Part shown: in pieces, positions 1 through 10,209 of the stretch | Layout of the letters: the number at the start of each line of letters is the position of its first letter | Position numbering within the stretch: position 1 is the first letter of the stretch | Assembly (NCBI RefSeq): GCF_001039355.2 | Contig: NW_019775686.1 | Coordinates: 215,407 to 252,113, forward strand | DNA from: Lingula anatina | Lineage: Eukaryota > Brachiopoda > Lingulata > Lingulida > Lingulidae | Direction of reading: 5' to 3' | Length of the DNA: 36,707 bases | The notes under the pieces: generated by a model | Database searches by the model: none | What the model saw: the letters and a program-made list of their open reading frames with translations, nothing else | What the model was told of the DNA's origin: nothing | Position numbers and translations under genes: made by a program

Positions 1-233
1 CATTTTTGAAGTCATTCATATTTGATAATATTTTACCACCTAAGTATGGATGGCCGACTGACTCTAAGGACATATTTTTAATGGTCACACTATTTGACAA
101 TAAATGTCCCTCTGAAGTGAGTGAAGAATGACAATATAGGGGCAATTTATACCACTTTCAGAAAACTGATGTTTTTGATAAGAAAATCCAGGGAGGTTGA
201 AAGGATTTTTAAATTAGCTTTAATTTTTACTTA

Positions 234-612
234 TAGTTTTTTAATTCTACACATACCAGTTCAAATGTGTTCATATTCTAAGTAAAAAAGGAAAATTATT
301 TTCCTCCATGTACCCACCGGAATGTATTTGTGCTGTTTAACATTATCAAGAATTGAAAAAGCGTGAGATCTACAAGGTTTTTTTCTTATAGAATATTTTA
401 TGTCATTGTTATACAAACATTCTTTTAGTTTTTTAATTCTACGCATACCAGTTCAAATGTGTTCATATTTTAAGTTGAATGGATCAGTGTAAAGGAAAAT
501 TATTTTTTTCCATGTACCCACCGAAATGTTTTTGTGCTGTTCAACATTCTTGAAAATTGAAAAAGTGTAAGACCTACAAGATTTTTTCTTATAGAATATT
601 TCATTTCGTTAA
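234..612. repeat. Imperfect tandem duplication, period about 192 bp
   Basis: The segment starting TAGTTTTTTAATTCTAC at 234 recurs from 426. Both copies contain CATACCAGTTCAAATGTG, a CCATGTACCCACCG block, a run ending in TTGAAAAAG and the same TTTTCTTATAGAATATT end. The second copy has a small insertion (TTGAATGGATCAGTG). A shorter echo of the ACCCACCG block appears near 707. No coding content is visible. Confidence 0.75.
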
Positions 613-2028
613 ACACTCATCCTTTTTTACAAATAACAAATTTAGCAAGATTTTACATTTTCTTCTATTTTCACATTTTATTTCAAAAAAGAATTTAACA
701 GATATACCCACCGATATGCAATTAATTTTTTTAATGAAAACAAACCTTTATTTTCATTACTATGAAAATTGAGTTAATATAACTTTAACTTTGATAACAC
801 CTCGTTGTAACCTTGTTTTTGATGATCACATGTAAACTTAAGTGATTTCATTCATATTATTACTGTTAAAATGCAGGGTACAATTTTTATTACAAGCTGA
901 GCTATATTCATTTCAATTTACAATGAGTATCTGTATATTGAACTCCCACCAGACACATGTATGCTTTCAACATGTTTCATATTGAGGTATTTATATTATT
1001 TGATTAAGAATAAATTAATTGAAGAAAAATGTTCCACAGTTTGAGTTTTTTCTAATCATATCCACACTACCTGTGAAATATATATTGTGTGCGAATGTTA
1101 AAGAAAATCCAAACTGCTTGTTTTATTTCAAAATTAAAGGCCTTTAAATTATACAATTTGCAGTTATTAAGCTTACTTAATATCTATTGTTGTTGTTTTT
1201 ATTATAAGTTGGGTGCTCTTTTCTTTAAAATGTTTAGTGTGGAAAATGACCAACCAAAACACTTGACTGAGAGTACATAACACTAATTGACATAGTGTTA
1301 GTGAAAAGCATATAAAAGTATCAGGCCAATAATTAAGATTTCTAACGTGTAACTACCACTTTCGAGTCCTCCACCTAAAAGCACCAGCAGTGCTTGCAAC
1401 ACACTTATGAATGCAACTCAGATGAAAACTTGCGCCTGAAGGACTAGCTGTTACAGATTGATTTTCATGTTTCATGTTCCTAAAGATGCCACACTATCAA
1501 GTACTTCACCTTATCTTTTTTCATGAAAAATAAATTTTGGCTCATAAATTATTAGTCCTTTTCCTTCTAGCTTCCACTTCATCACTTACGTTTCCTTCAA
1601 TCAGTGTTTAAAGGAGCATCACAGGTTACAGCCCTATTGTAGGCCTTATAAACTGCTTCAACTCACCCACCAACCAACCCAAGCATTTTTCTCAAAAATC
1701 TTAGATAAAAAAAGTGAGAACAAGTATTCAATGATTAAAAAGCTCTTCCAGGCTTCTGAGATGTCTGCATGTAGCCTCAGCAACTTTTGTTATTCATTTA
1801 TTGCATTAATGGAGACCGTGCACAATACACTATTTATGCAAATAAATTAAAATAACAAGGCAGCAAAGCTGTCAAATGTACAGACAAAAAACAGAAAATA
1901 AAGATGCANATATTTATCAGTTCTGCAAGTTTCAAGTCAAAAGGTAAAATGGTTTTCCACTTATCGTGTTATCGGTAAAAGTGCACGGCGACGGCGACGA
2001 CGGCGACGACAGACGCAGATGATGGCTA

Positions 2029-2058
2029 TATGTACAGACACATCTGTGTCTGTACATA
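2029..2058. repeat. Perfect 30-bp palindrome
   Basis: Two 14-bp arms (TATGTACAGACACA and its exact reverse complement) are separated by only TC. It lies about 170 bp downstream of the stop codon of the minus-strand nuclease gene, next to a GGCGAC triplet run. No target-site duplication is evident. It could fold as a cruciform or RNA hairpin, or be the tip of a transposon terminal repeat. Confidence 0.7.
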
Positions 2059-2084
2059 AAAAATGAACCCGTTCAGTAAGTAAC

Positions 2085-2090
2085 TTTATT
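2085..2090 (-). terminator. Candidate poly(A) signals of the ASTE1-like gene
   Basis: TTTATT on the plus strand reads AATAAA on the minus strand, about 140 nt past the stop codon. A second AATAAA (2197-2202) lies only 28 nt past the stop. Which one is used cannot be decided from sequence. Confidence 0.4.
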
Positions 2091-2229
2091 TCATTTAGTA
2101 CCATTAACCATTGATCCATATCTTTTTTTACCTATTCAAAGGCACACCACTTACATTAACCAGCTTTAGGATGCTTTATGGACATGAGTGACAGCATTTA
2201 TTTATCAAACATCCCAAAAGTGAAGTCTA

Positions 2230-5177
2230 CTATATCAAGTCAATATCACTGTCATCATCATCATCATCATCATCATCAATCACAAGACTAGAAAATTTAT
2301 TCTCTACATCAGCATATTTCACCCTCTTCTTTTCAACATCAGGAGTTTTTGACCTTTCCTCTGAGTCGCTGTCCTGGTTCATTAACATTTTCTCTTCTCC
2401 AGCTTTTTTCTTAGGTGTTTTCTTTTTACTTTTCTTGGCACTCATCTGTGACACGTGCTGAAAACAACCAACAGTGGGCAAAGAAGATAGAACTTTTTCA
2501 GAAAGTTCAAAATAAAACTCCGATATGGGACCAGCCCTTCCTAAAGTCTCACTAATAAACAAATTTGGATTGGGTCTGACTTTGAGTTCTTGATAGAAAT
2601 TGTATGCAAATGTCCCATTGAAAATCAATGCTGGGTGGACCTTATGAAAGGGCTCTAGCAGTAACTGGTTCAAGTATGTCACAGCTTGGAGACAGGTTTG
2701 ATACTGAGCAAAACCATGAATAACTGTTGAACTAAAGGGGTGAGCCGTACTGTGCTGAGGGGCTGCCATGAACTTATGCAATCTTTCTTGGGCTGTTCTT
2801 AGAGTGGTCAGCTTGATGTCCGTCTCCAGGCTGTCAACATACACACAGGCATCAGTGGACAGTGGGGGACTTGCCGCACTCTTCTGGACCTTTGACTGGG
2901 CAACTCTCTTCCCCTTGCCTTTTGGTTGTTTGATTTGGGGAAGTTCTTTGAGACCTGCTTTGATGCAGGCTGGATCTATTACAGCTGAAAAGATAAACAA
3001 AACATATAAACAAATACTTGACAGAAGCAAGCATACAGTAGGCAGATTTCTATTAGACAAACAGTCAAATAATCTAAATCAAGTACATTTTTTCATTTAT
3101 TTAAAATGATCAGCAGACGAAAATAGAGAAATATCACCCATTTTAAGAGATTAAAAAAATGCAAATCTAATACACCTTTAACGAATGAATAAAATAATGA
3201 ATGAAAAAAACTCTACCTAGTTTAATAAGAGTCACAAGTAGCACACTGACATGGAGCTGGGTCAGTCTGGGGTGTGCATTCATAATCCAGAAAACCATGG
3301 CCCTTAGGACCAGCTGAAACATTTCTGCCACCTCGTCCAACCTCTCTATTCCAGTCTGCTGTAAGGAGCTGACCAGTAGGTCCCTTCTTTCTTGACAGCT
3401 CAGTGCTGGAATGGAACTCAGTGATGGGAGAGGTCCATATTGTGGTATTTCAAACATTGGCTCAACTGGGATCTTTCTCTGTGACTTGTATTCTCTGTCA
3501 TACTCAACAATATATGCAACACTTGATATATCTTTGTCATTGTCTGATGAATCCTTTACTAACTTCACATTGGTCATTACATCCTCTGTTGATTTTGTAA
3601 TACTAACTTCTTTACTTGCCCCTTTATTGATATCGTTTGTCTGGGTGCTTTCATTTATTTCTTTGTTGCAGTTCTTATCATGAGTTAGTAATAAACCATA
3701 TATAATTTGCCTGAGTTTTCTAGAACATGTATAAGAGCTTGATTGCTTCATGTCCTCAACCTGAGCCAATAAAAAAATGCGATGAAGAGAAACAGCATTC
3801 AGCATTAACTTGGGAACCCTGCTGGATCTAAACTGTTCAGCAAACCAAGCTGGTAAAATACACTGATCATAAGTCAGTAGATGTCCCAACTCTTTTTCAA
3901 CAGGACTGCTGAAAAAATCTGCCAGTTTTGTTGTGGGATTAGTGTAATTTTCCACAGATTTTTTTATAATCTCAGTAACTTTGTCTCTTTTATCCTTCTG
4001 AATATGAGGGAGCAGTTGGTTTGTAATGCGTTCCACAGTACTGAAGTTCTTCATCCACAACATAAGTCCAATGATTTTGCTATGCCTCTTATTGGTGAAA
4101 AAGTCATGCTTGGACCCTTTTGGAAGAGGCACCTGAGCAAAGAACGTTTCAAACACCCTGTTGTCAACAAAGTCATTCCCTAACAAAGCTGCCAATACTG
4201 GCAACGCTACTGTATGTGTACAACTGAAATGTTGCAAGAAGTTGTGAACCCTGTAAATACGGGCTCGAAGATATTTACATTCTTTTTCTTCTCTGCTAGC
4301 ATCCACACAGCCTCCCAGCATCCCATGCCCTCCATCAGAATCAACATCAGGTTCATTATACACTTGTACATTGAGATCTATATGGTCAAATGGTATGTAG
4401 CCACCGTGGACATCAAATACATAAAAGTCACTGTCATTGCTGACCACTGGGTAGTTCCACTCATTGGCTAAAGCAGCTATCTGGTCATCTGCCTCAAAGT
4501 CACATGTCACGTGGGAGATGTCCAGCTCAACAAGGACATCACGGAACACTTCATAGGCCAGAATAGGAAGTATTTTCCCTCGCATGCCTTGGGAGATGAA
4601 GCCTGTTAATATCATAAAATGTAATATGCATAAAAAATATGATTTATATTATCATTTAAAACATTTCAATAAAAATGTATAATAAAAAAAGATTATTTTT
4701 GGATCACATGAATTTGACTTCAAAAACTGAATTAACTATAAATTTATTTTTTAACATATTACTCTTCCAGCACATAAGTAGTTTCTCTAAATTTCACAAA
4801 AATTCATTCTACAGGATAAACAGATAAACATTAAAATTATAGGTACATTTGGAATGAGTCCTTAATTTACCTGCAAGATGAATTCGCTCCTGGGATCTCC
4901 TCAGGGTGGTACGTAGTTTTCTATCATCACTCTCATACCCTCCATCGAACACAACAACAGGAGAAATATTACAGGTCCGCAAAGTGTTAAAGAAGTCCCG
5001 TATATTCTTTGCAAAAGTATCATAATCTCCACCACAGTGATAAGGAATTCGATAATTGTAGTGAAGGAAATGATACAAGTTGTTTCCGTCTATGATAATC
5101 TTTGTGTCATGGAGTTTGTGTTCCTGGAGAAGATGGGGGTTATCTTGAATGAAGGAGGAGAGGCCATGTATCCCCAT
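2230..5177 (-). CDS. ASTE1: Protein asteroid homologue 1 (ASTE1-like, XPG/FEN1-family nuclease)
   Basis: Three coding exons: 5177-4871, 4602-3217 and 2984-2230. All junctions are GT-AG, and both introns fall after codon base 1. Spliced length is 2448 nt, 815 residues. The start MGIHGLSSFI is the XPG N-terminal signature. Probable metal-binding acids are visible: D30 (IIIDGNN), D78 (VVFDGG), E139/D141/D142 (DFEADDQ) and D159/D161 (SNDSDF), so the active site looks intact. A helical block with ALLGNDFV follows near residue 220, as in asteroid proteins. The C-terminal part has a lysine-rich patch (KKSKKKTPKKK), a likely nuclear signal, and ends in a ten-aspartate run before SDIDLI. In vertebrates ASTE1 is a structure-specific nuclease linked to double-strand-break end processing; that role here is by homology. 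A noncoding first exon is likely: an acceptor at 5251-5252 (CTATTTCAG) and a donor just below 5797 frame a 5'-UTR intron. The gene is divergent from the ankyrin/SOCS gene. Confidence 0.9.
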
Positions 5178-5797
5178 CCTTGCTGGATATGAGGCTTGAT
5201 CATCTGGCTGAGCACATCACTGGCTGTATTCAGGCATTTCAAAACGTGAACTGAAATAGTAATTAGCCTTTTTTAAATCATGGAGAAAATAAGTACTGAT
5301 AGTAAACAAAGAAATATACAGAGGACTTATAAATGCAAAAACAAATATGTACCACTGGGCAAGCATGAAACGATTTGTCTTAAAATTATGTAAAGATATG
5401 AGTTTTTTTTAAATTTGTCTCATATTTATCAATAAACTGTTGGTGTAAGTCAATTTCTAATAATATTAGTTATTACAACTTTTACTCCAGACAGAGAAAT
5501 GTGTCGTGGGGGCTAGAATATACAGCAAGCCTCACTAATGACTAGTAAACAATACATTTATACATCTATACATATGTGGGTGCTACTCGTAAAGTAGACA
5601 AAACTTGTAAATTGTTAGCTGAGGGAAGCTACAAGCAGGGGTAATCCTGCTACAATTAAATTAGTCAAAGCGACCATCTGTGAATTTAAATTAAGGTATG
5701 GAAATTATCTTTCTAAGAAACGACTGTCATTGCAAAAAGATACCTGAAATAAAATCAGTAAATCCTACTTTAAAAAGTATATCAAATTCAACTTACT

Positions 5798-6045
5798 TTT
5801 CTTGTTGTTATTGGAATAATCAGTCTTTAACCTACAGAAAAAAACAAAATCGTGGAAAACGTGGGCGCAGCCATTTTGAGCGTGAATTTTTGCAAAGCGC
5901 ACTTCGATTGGTTTATGCTCCTCATGTGACCACTTCAACAAATCAAAACGAATGTTGCAAAACTTTCATAATTCAGATTCAGAAGTGATGTCCAGCTGAC
6001 AGATCTCCAAACGAAGATAGTTAGCCCGCCCCATTTTGGAGAAAT
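5798..6045. promoter_or_regulatory. Probable bidirectional promoter (ASTE1-like / ASB-like)
   Basis: The interval between the inferred first exons of two divergent genes is locally less AT-rich. It contains GCAGCCATTTTGAG (5867-5880, YY1-like), an inverted CCAAT box ATTGG (5907-5911), a CATGTG E-box (about 5934) and CCGCCCCATTTTGG (about 6026). No TATA box is evident. A donor (GTAAGT at 6046) would end a plus-strand 5'-UTR exon, spliced to an acceptor at 6450-6451 (TTCTCTTAACAG). The minus-strand gene has a matching donor below 5797. The transcription starts are inferred. Confidence 0.4.
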
Positions 6046-6485
6046 GTAAGTCTGTTGAGAAATGAATGGATGTCATGGTAAGGTAGAGAGGTATTTTCTC
6101 CGCGTGTAGCCAGTCGATCTTTTCTTTGTTGGCTGGAGTCAATGCATTCCTTCCATGTGGTCAACAAAGACTGGTTTACTTAAAACTCCACTGGAACTGA
6201 TCACCAAAGATTACTATCGAAAAAAAAAAAAAACAAGAAAAAGAGCAAATTTTATTCCACGTGCAATTCTAAGCAATCGAACAATTCTCTGCTAAAACTG
6301 AAGGGAAGTTTTCAATTACCTGTTACTGTGTAAACAACTCACAAGTCACGTCTACACTTTACTACACTACAATACACTATGCATTAATTTACTCTTTCAT
6401 AATGTTCAACAACCCATTCACAGCTGTAAGCACTGCATTTTCTCTTAACAGACTTTGCAGTGTGCTGCACTGAAGATTGAGCGCC

Positions 6486-8588
6486 ATGAGCCTGCAGCAG
6501 CATTTAAACACTGCTGTAAAAACTGGCAATGTGGCTATGGTGGAGAGACTGATAGTCAAAGGAGCAGATATTGACCATGGGTTTGGGATGCAAGGACCGC
6601 CTCTGTGTGCCGCCATCAACGCCAACCAGTCCCAGGTTGTGCAGGTCCTCATCCAAGCCAAATGCAACTTGAATGTCCAGGATTATGATGGGGAGAGCCC
6701 TCTATGTTTAGCCTTGAGAAAAGGCTTTGTTGACATTGCAAAAATGTTAATTCAAGGAGGATGCCGAGTGAACAGGGAGGACCCGATCTCCTTAAAACCA
6801 CCCATTATTATTGCCACAGAGAAAGAACTTATGGATATAGTACAGCTGTTGGTCAACACACCAGATTGTGATGTTAATAAGAAGGACAAGACAGGCAGCA
6901 TGGCCCTCCATTATTCTGTGACTCAAAATAGCACAGAAATCTCCAAACTGCTCATCTCCTCAGGGAGATGCCGTGTGAATATATGTAACCAGACTGAGGG
7001 GGAGAACCCGCTGCATATTGCCTGTAGGCTGGGACATAAAGAGGCTGTAGAGCTGCTGTTGAGTACAGCAAATGAGGGCCATAAAAAGGAACTTCTTGAA
7101 CATCAGCAACAGCAGTTGCTTCATTGTCAAGAAGAACCTGTACAATCACAGCAATCACAAAGGGAAGTACCAAAACACTCACAACAACAAAAACAGCTGC
7201 AGTTCGTAGAGACAGAAATTGGTTCTAGTGGTTCTGGAGATGACACCCATGAAATTCTTGATGATCGCCTCGCTAAGTTACAGCTCAGTGATCCCTATAC
7301 AGTATGTGACGTGAACAGGGGAACACACTTCGGAGTTTGTCCACTGCATTTTGCCTGCATTCACAATCACACTGACATTGCAAAACTGCTGATAGGTGCA
7401 GGATCTGATGTCAATGCAAAGACCACATCCAACAAATGTCCTCTCCATCACGCTGTGCAAAACGAGAACTTTGACATTGTAGACATGCTTCTGGAAGCTG
7501 GAGCGAATATCAATGATGTGGCATGGTATGGGCAAGGGCCACAGTTTAGGTTCTGGAAAACCAGCTCCATAGAAGAGAAGGGGACTCCGCTGCATCTAGC
7601 TGTTGCCACTGAGAACCTGGCCCTGGTGAGAAAACTGCTGGAGAAGGGTGCCGACTTGTCTGTGGGTAATCAGGATGGCCAGAGTCCAATCATGCTTTCT
7701 TTGACCAAATGTAGTGGGAAGGTAGAAATTGCAGTATGTTTGCTTAGTGAGGCCATCGCCCAAGGACTGAAGGTCTCTGATATGAAAGACCTGCAAGGAA
7801 ACACCCTAGTTCATGCTGTATCGCATGTTAAAAACAACCCAGGGAAACTCTTGCAAATCCTGGTAGAGAGTGGCTGTGACCTGGACAAACCAAATAATGA
7901 AGGCATGCGTCCTATACACTCTGCCATATACCAAAGTAATTATAATGCTGTTAAGGCACTGCTTGACTGTGGTTGCTCTGTCAATGCCACCATCTGCGAG
8001 TCCTCCTTTGAGCTCCAAAGACTCAGTCCCTTACATGTGTGTGCTATGAATGGACTGCTTGAAGTCGCAAAGCTTCTGATATCCTATGGTGCTGATATTG
8101 ATGCTCATTTTGACACCACAGAGGAAAGTGATGACAGCGACCTTGACCTTGACAATGACCCTGGTATTGAGGAAGGGAATCATGGTGCAAACAGTGATGA
8201 CAATGAAGGCAAAGAAACAGAAACGTGCAGCAATCATCAAGATGGCTCTGCACTAACTCTTGCTCTAGAAAACATGAACGTTGACATTGTTAGGTTACTG
8301 GTGGAAGCAGGAATGAACTTGAACCTTGAACGTTACCTCTTCAGTGATGATGCCTCATTGGAGGAATTGTTTGACATCTTGAACTTCGACCTTGAATTAA
8401 AGATGTGGATTTTAGAGCATCTTTACAATCCTCTGCCTTTAAGCATCTTGTGCAGGCGCACAATAAGGTCACATTTCACTCACCATTGTCTCAGGTTTCA
8501 AACAGAATCATTACCGCTGCCACAGAAATTGAAATGTTATTTGAGGATTTTTCCTTTGAAACGAAATGATGAAACTTCTGGAATTTAG
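6486..8588 (+). CDS. Ankyrin-repeat and SOCS-box protein (ASB type)
   Basis: A single coding exon of 700 residues. The chosen start is the ATG at 6486 (MSLQQHLN); the same frame is open 9 nt upstream but without an ATG. The protein has roughly a dozen ankyrin repeats with recognisable PLHxA and LLxxGAxxN signatures. A glutamine-rich insert (about residues 207-242) splits the array, and an acidic Ser/Asp/Glu-rich insert (about 545-578) precedes the last repeat. The C-terminus (about 648-688) is a SOCS box: PLSILCRRTI fits the elongin B/C-binding BC-box, and LPLPQKLKCYL fits the cullin-5 box. By family it would be a substrate receptor of an elongin-cullin-5 E3 ubiquitin ligase, with the ankyrins choosing the substrate. 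It shares a promoter region with the divergent nuclease gene and probably has a 5'-UTR intron. Specific ASB orthology cannot be assigned. Confidence 0.88.
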   Translation: MSLQQHLNTAVKTGNVAMVERLIVKGADIDHGFGMQGPPLCAAINANQSQVVQVLIQAKCNLNVQDYDGESPLCLALRKGFVDIAKMLIQGGCRVNREDPISLKPPIIIATEKELMDIVQLLVNTPDCDVNKKDKTGSMALHYSVTQNSTEISKLLISSGRCRVNICNQTEGENPLHIACRLGHKEAVELLLSTANEGHKKELLEHQQQQLLHCQEEPVQSQQSQREVPKHSQQQKQLQFVETEIGSSGSGDDTHEILDDRLAKLQLSDPYTVCDVNRGTHFGVCPLHFACIHNHTDIAKLLIGAGSDVNAKTTSNKCPLHHAVQNENFDIVDMLLEAGANINDVAWYGQGPQFRFWKTSSIEEKGTPLHLAVATENLALVRKLLEKGADLSVGNQDGQSPIMLSLTKCSGKVEIAVCLLSEAIAQGLKVSDMKDLQGNTLVHAVSHVKNNPGKLLQILVESGCDLDKPNNEGMRPIHSAIYQSNYNAVKALLDCGCSVNATICESSFELQRLSPLHVCAMNGLLEVAKLLISYGADIDAHFDTTEESDDSDLDLDNDPGIEEGNHGANSDDNEGKETETCSNHQDGSALTLALENMNVDIVRLLVEAGMNLNLERYLFSDDASLEELFDILNFDLELKMWILEHLYNPLPLSILCRRTIRSHFTHHCLRFQTESLPLPQKLKCYLRIFPLKRNDETSGI

Positions 8589-9509
8589 TTTAGATTTACT
8601 TTCATTGTATACATGGCTTTGGATTGTTTTAAGCAGATTGTTACGATACAGACACTGGCTTACTAGATATTTGCCTCTTTTTGTGGTAGTGATGTGAAAA
8701 AATGTTTAAAGGTTGGAACATTTCTACATTCTCATAGAAGAACATAATTATAAAGGCAGCATCAGTTACAAAACTGAAAAACATCGAAAACTGATTCCAG
8801 GATATTTACTGTATATTCTGTTGCATTTTATCTAAAAAATGTTACACAAAGATTGTAGCTTCCAGATCACTTCTGAACAGTTCAATACCTAAATGTCTAT
8901 AATACTATAGACTATAATAGTATTTATTTTTAAAGTTGTAACTTTTAAAATACTTTTTTTATATGAAGTTAAAAACTTCCAAATGATGAGTATCTTTAGA
9001 TTAAGTGAAGGTGTACTTTTAGAAGTGAAGGTGCATGTTGCCAAAAAATTACAAAAATATGCATATACAAAATTTTAAAGATGAGATACAATCTTGGTAT
9101 ATGATATGAAAGAGTAAAAAATACTGTGGAATAGCCTTTTTCTTACTTCAAAGTTTGTTAAGTGCAAGCTTATTTTTTATTGCTATTTGTTATATCCGCA
9201 TGTTACTGAAACCTCGTGAAATCTTCCATATATTTCAATGAATTTTGAATTTTTAACTTTTTTGTAAACTGAATATTTCATAACATAAGAGTGCTGATGT
9301 ACAGTTTTATTGTATAAGAAACGAAGAATGTTGAGCAGAAATGTTCATTAGCTTGGTAGTAAGATTGTTGTATGTTGGTATATAATGTTACATGTTGAAG
9401 ACTTGGTGTTCTAGTTGAATTTTCATTGGTTTACATGATAACATAGGTGCATACCATTTTACATTGTTTGCTGTTACTATATTTATGTATGTTGAAGAAG
9501 TTTATCTCA

Positions 9510-9515
9510 AATAAA
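9510..9515 (+). terminator. Poly(A) signal of the ASB-like gene
   Basis: AATAAA in the context CTCAAATAAAATG lies about 920 nt after the stop codon. The sequence 8589-9509 is therefore read as an AT-rich 3'-UTR with no other feature seen. Confidence 0.5.
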
Positions 9516-10045
9516 ATGTTTGAAAAGTTTTTAAAATGCAATTCTGTTCACATTCACCGGGATAAATATCTTGGTTAGAATTACCAGTCTATCATTCTAT
9601 GAGGTCTATTTTGAATTATTTCTGTAGAAGTTGCCTTTAATACATCCACTGAAGATGGACTACAATTGTTCTATAAGTTATTGACCTTCACATCTAAAGC
9701 CATTTAAATATGGTTTTGAATTTCAATGTATCTTTTCAGTAGCCTCATTTGAAAATGTCCCAAAGTCACCTTTCTCGTATACATATCCTGCAAAGCTACT
9801 TGTTGTCCCCAACTAGACCTTAAAAATATTCATTTTCCATGTCAGCTAGATCTCTTTACTAGAACTTTTTATGGAACTTTTTAAGGAATTGGTGGGGGGA
9901 GGGGGGGGGAGAAAAAAATGAAAAAAAATTTTCCAAGAACATGATGATTTGAAAATTTTACCTTTTTTTCAAGATTATATATATATAATCTAATAATTAA
10001 AAATGGAGATTGTTCTTTCTCATTTTATTTCATTTATCATTTCAG
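9516..10045. other. Spacer with G-rich tract and AT palindrome
   Basis: No gene is recognised. It holds a G-run (9891-9909: GGTGGGGGGAGGGGGGGGG), which could form a quadruplex, and a perfect 20-bp palindrome AGATTATATATATATAATCT (9972-9991). An acceptor-like TTATCATTTCAG (ending 10045) may open the exon that carries the start codon of the downstream dehydrogenase gene. Confidence 0.45.
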
Positions 10046-10209
10046 ATATGGTACTTTGCTGTACAAGAATTCCCAGGGTCAGGTGCAGGTACAAATACAT
10101 AGAGAAAATACTTGCCTAACTGCTTTGCCTTCAGGTCCCCATGGTCAGTGTGTTAACATTGGTGTAAAGCATTTCATGTCATAGGATAGTAAAATATAAA
10201 CTTTGAAAT

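Larger units (their letters stand above)
1..2229. other. Spacer, no gene recognised
   Basis: AT-rich sequence with no open frame that looks coding; the short frames present are low-complexity. It holds the 192-bp tandem duplication (234-612), a GC-rich run of GGCGAC-like triplets at about 1985-2011, a 30-bp palindrome (2029-2058) and the probable 3' untranslated region of the minus-strand nuclease gene (below 2230). One unresolved base (N) lies near 1910. Confidence 0.6.
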
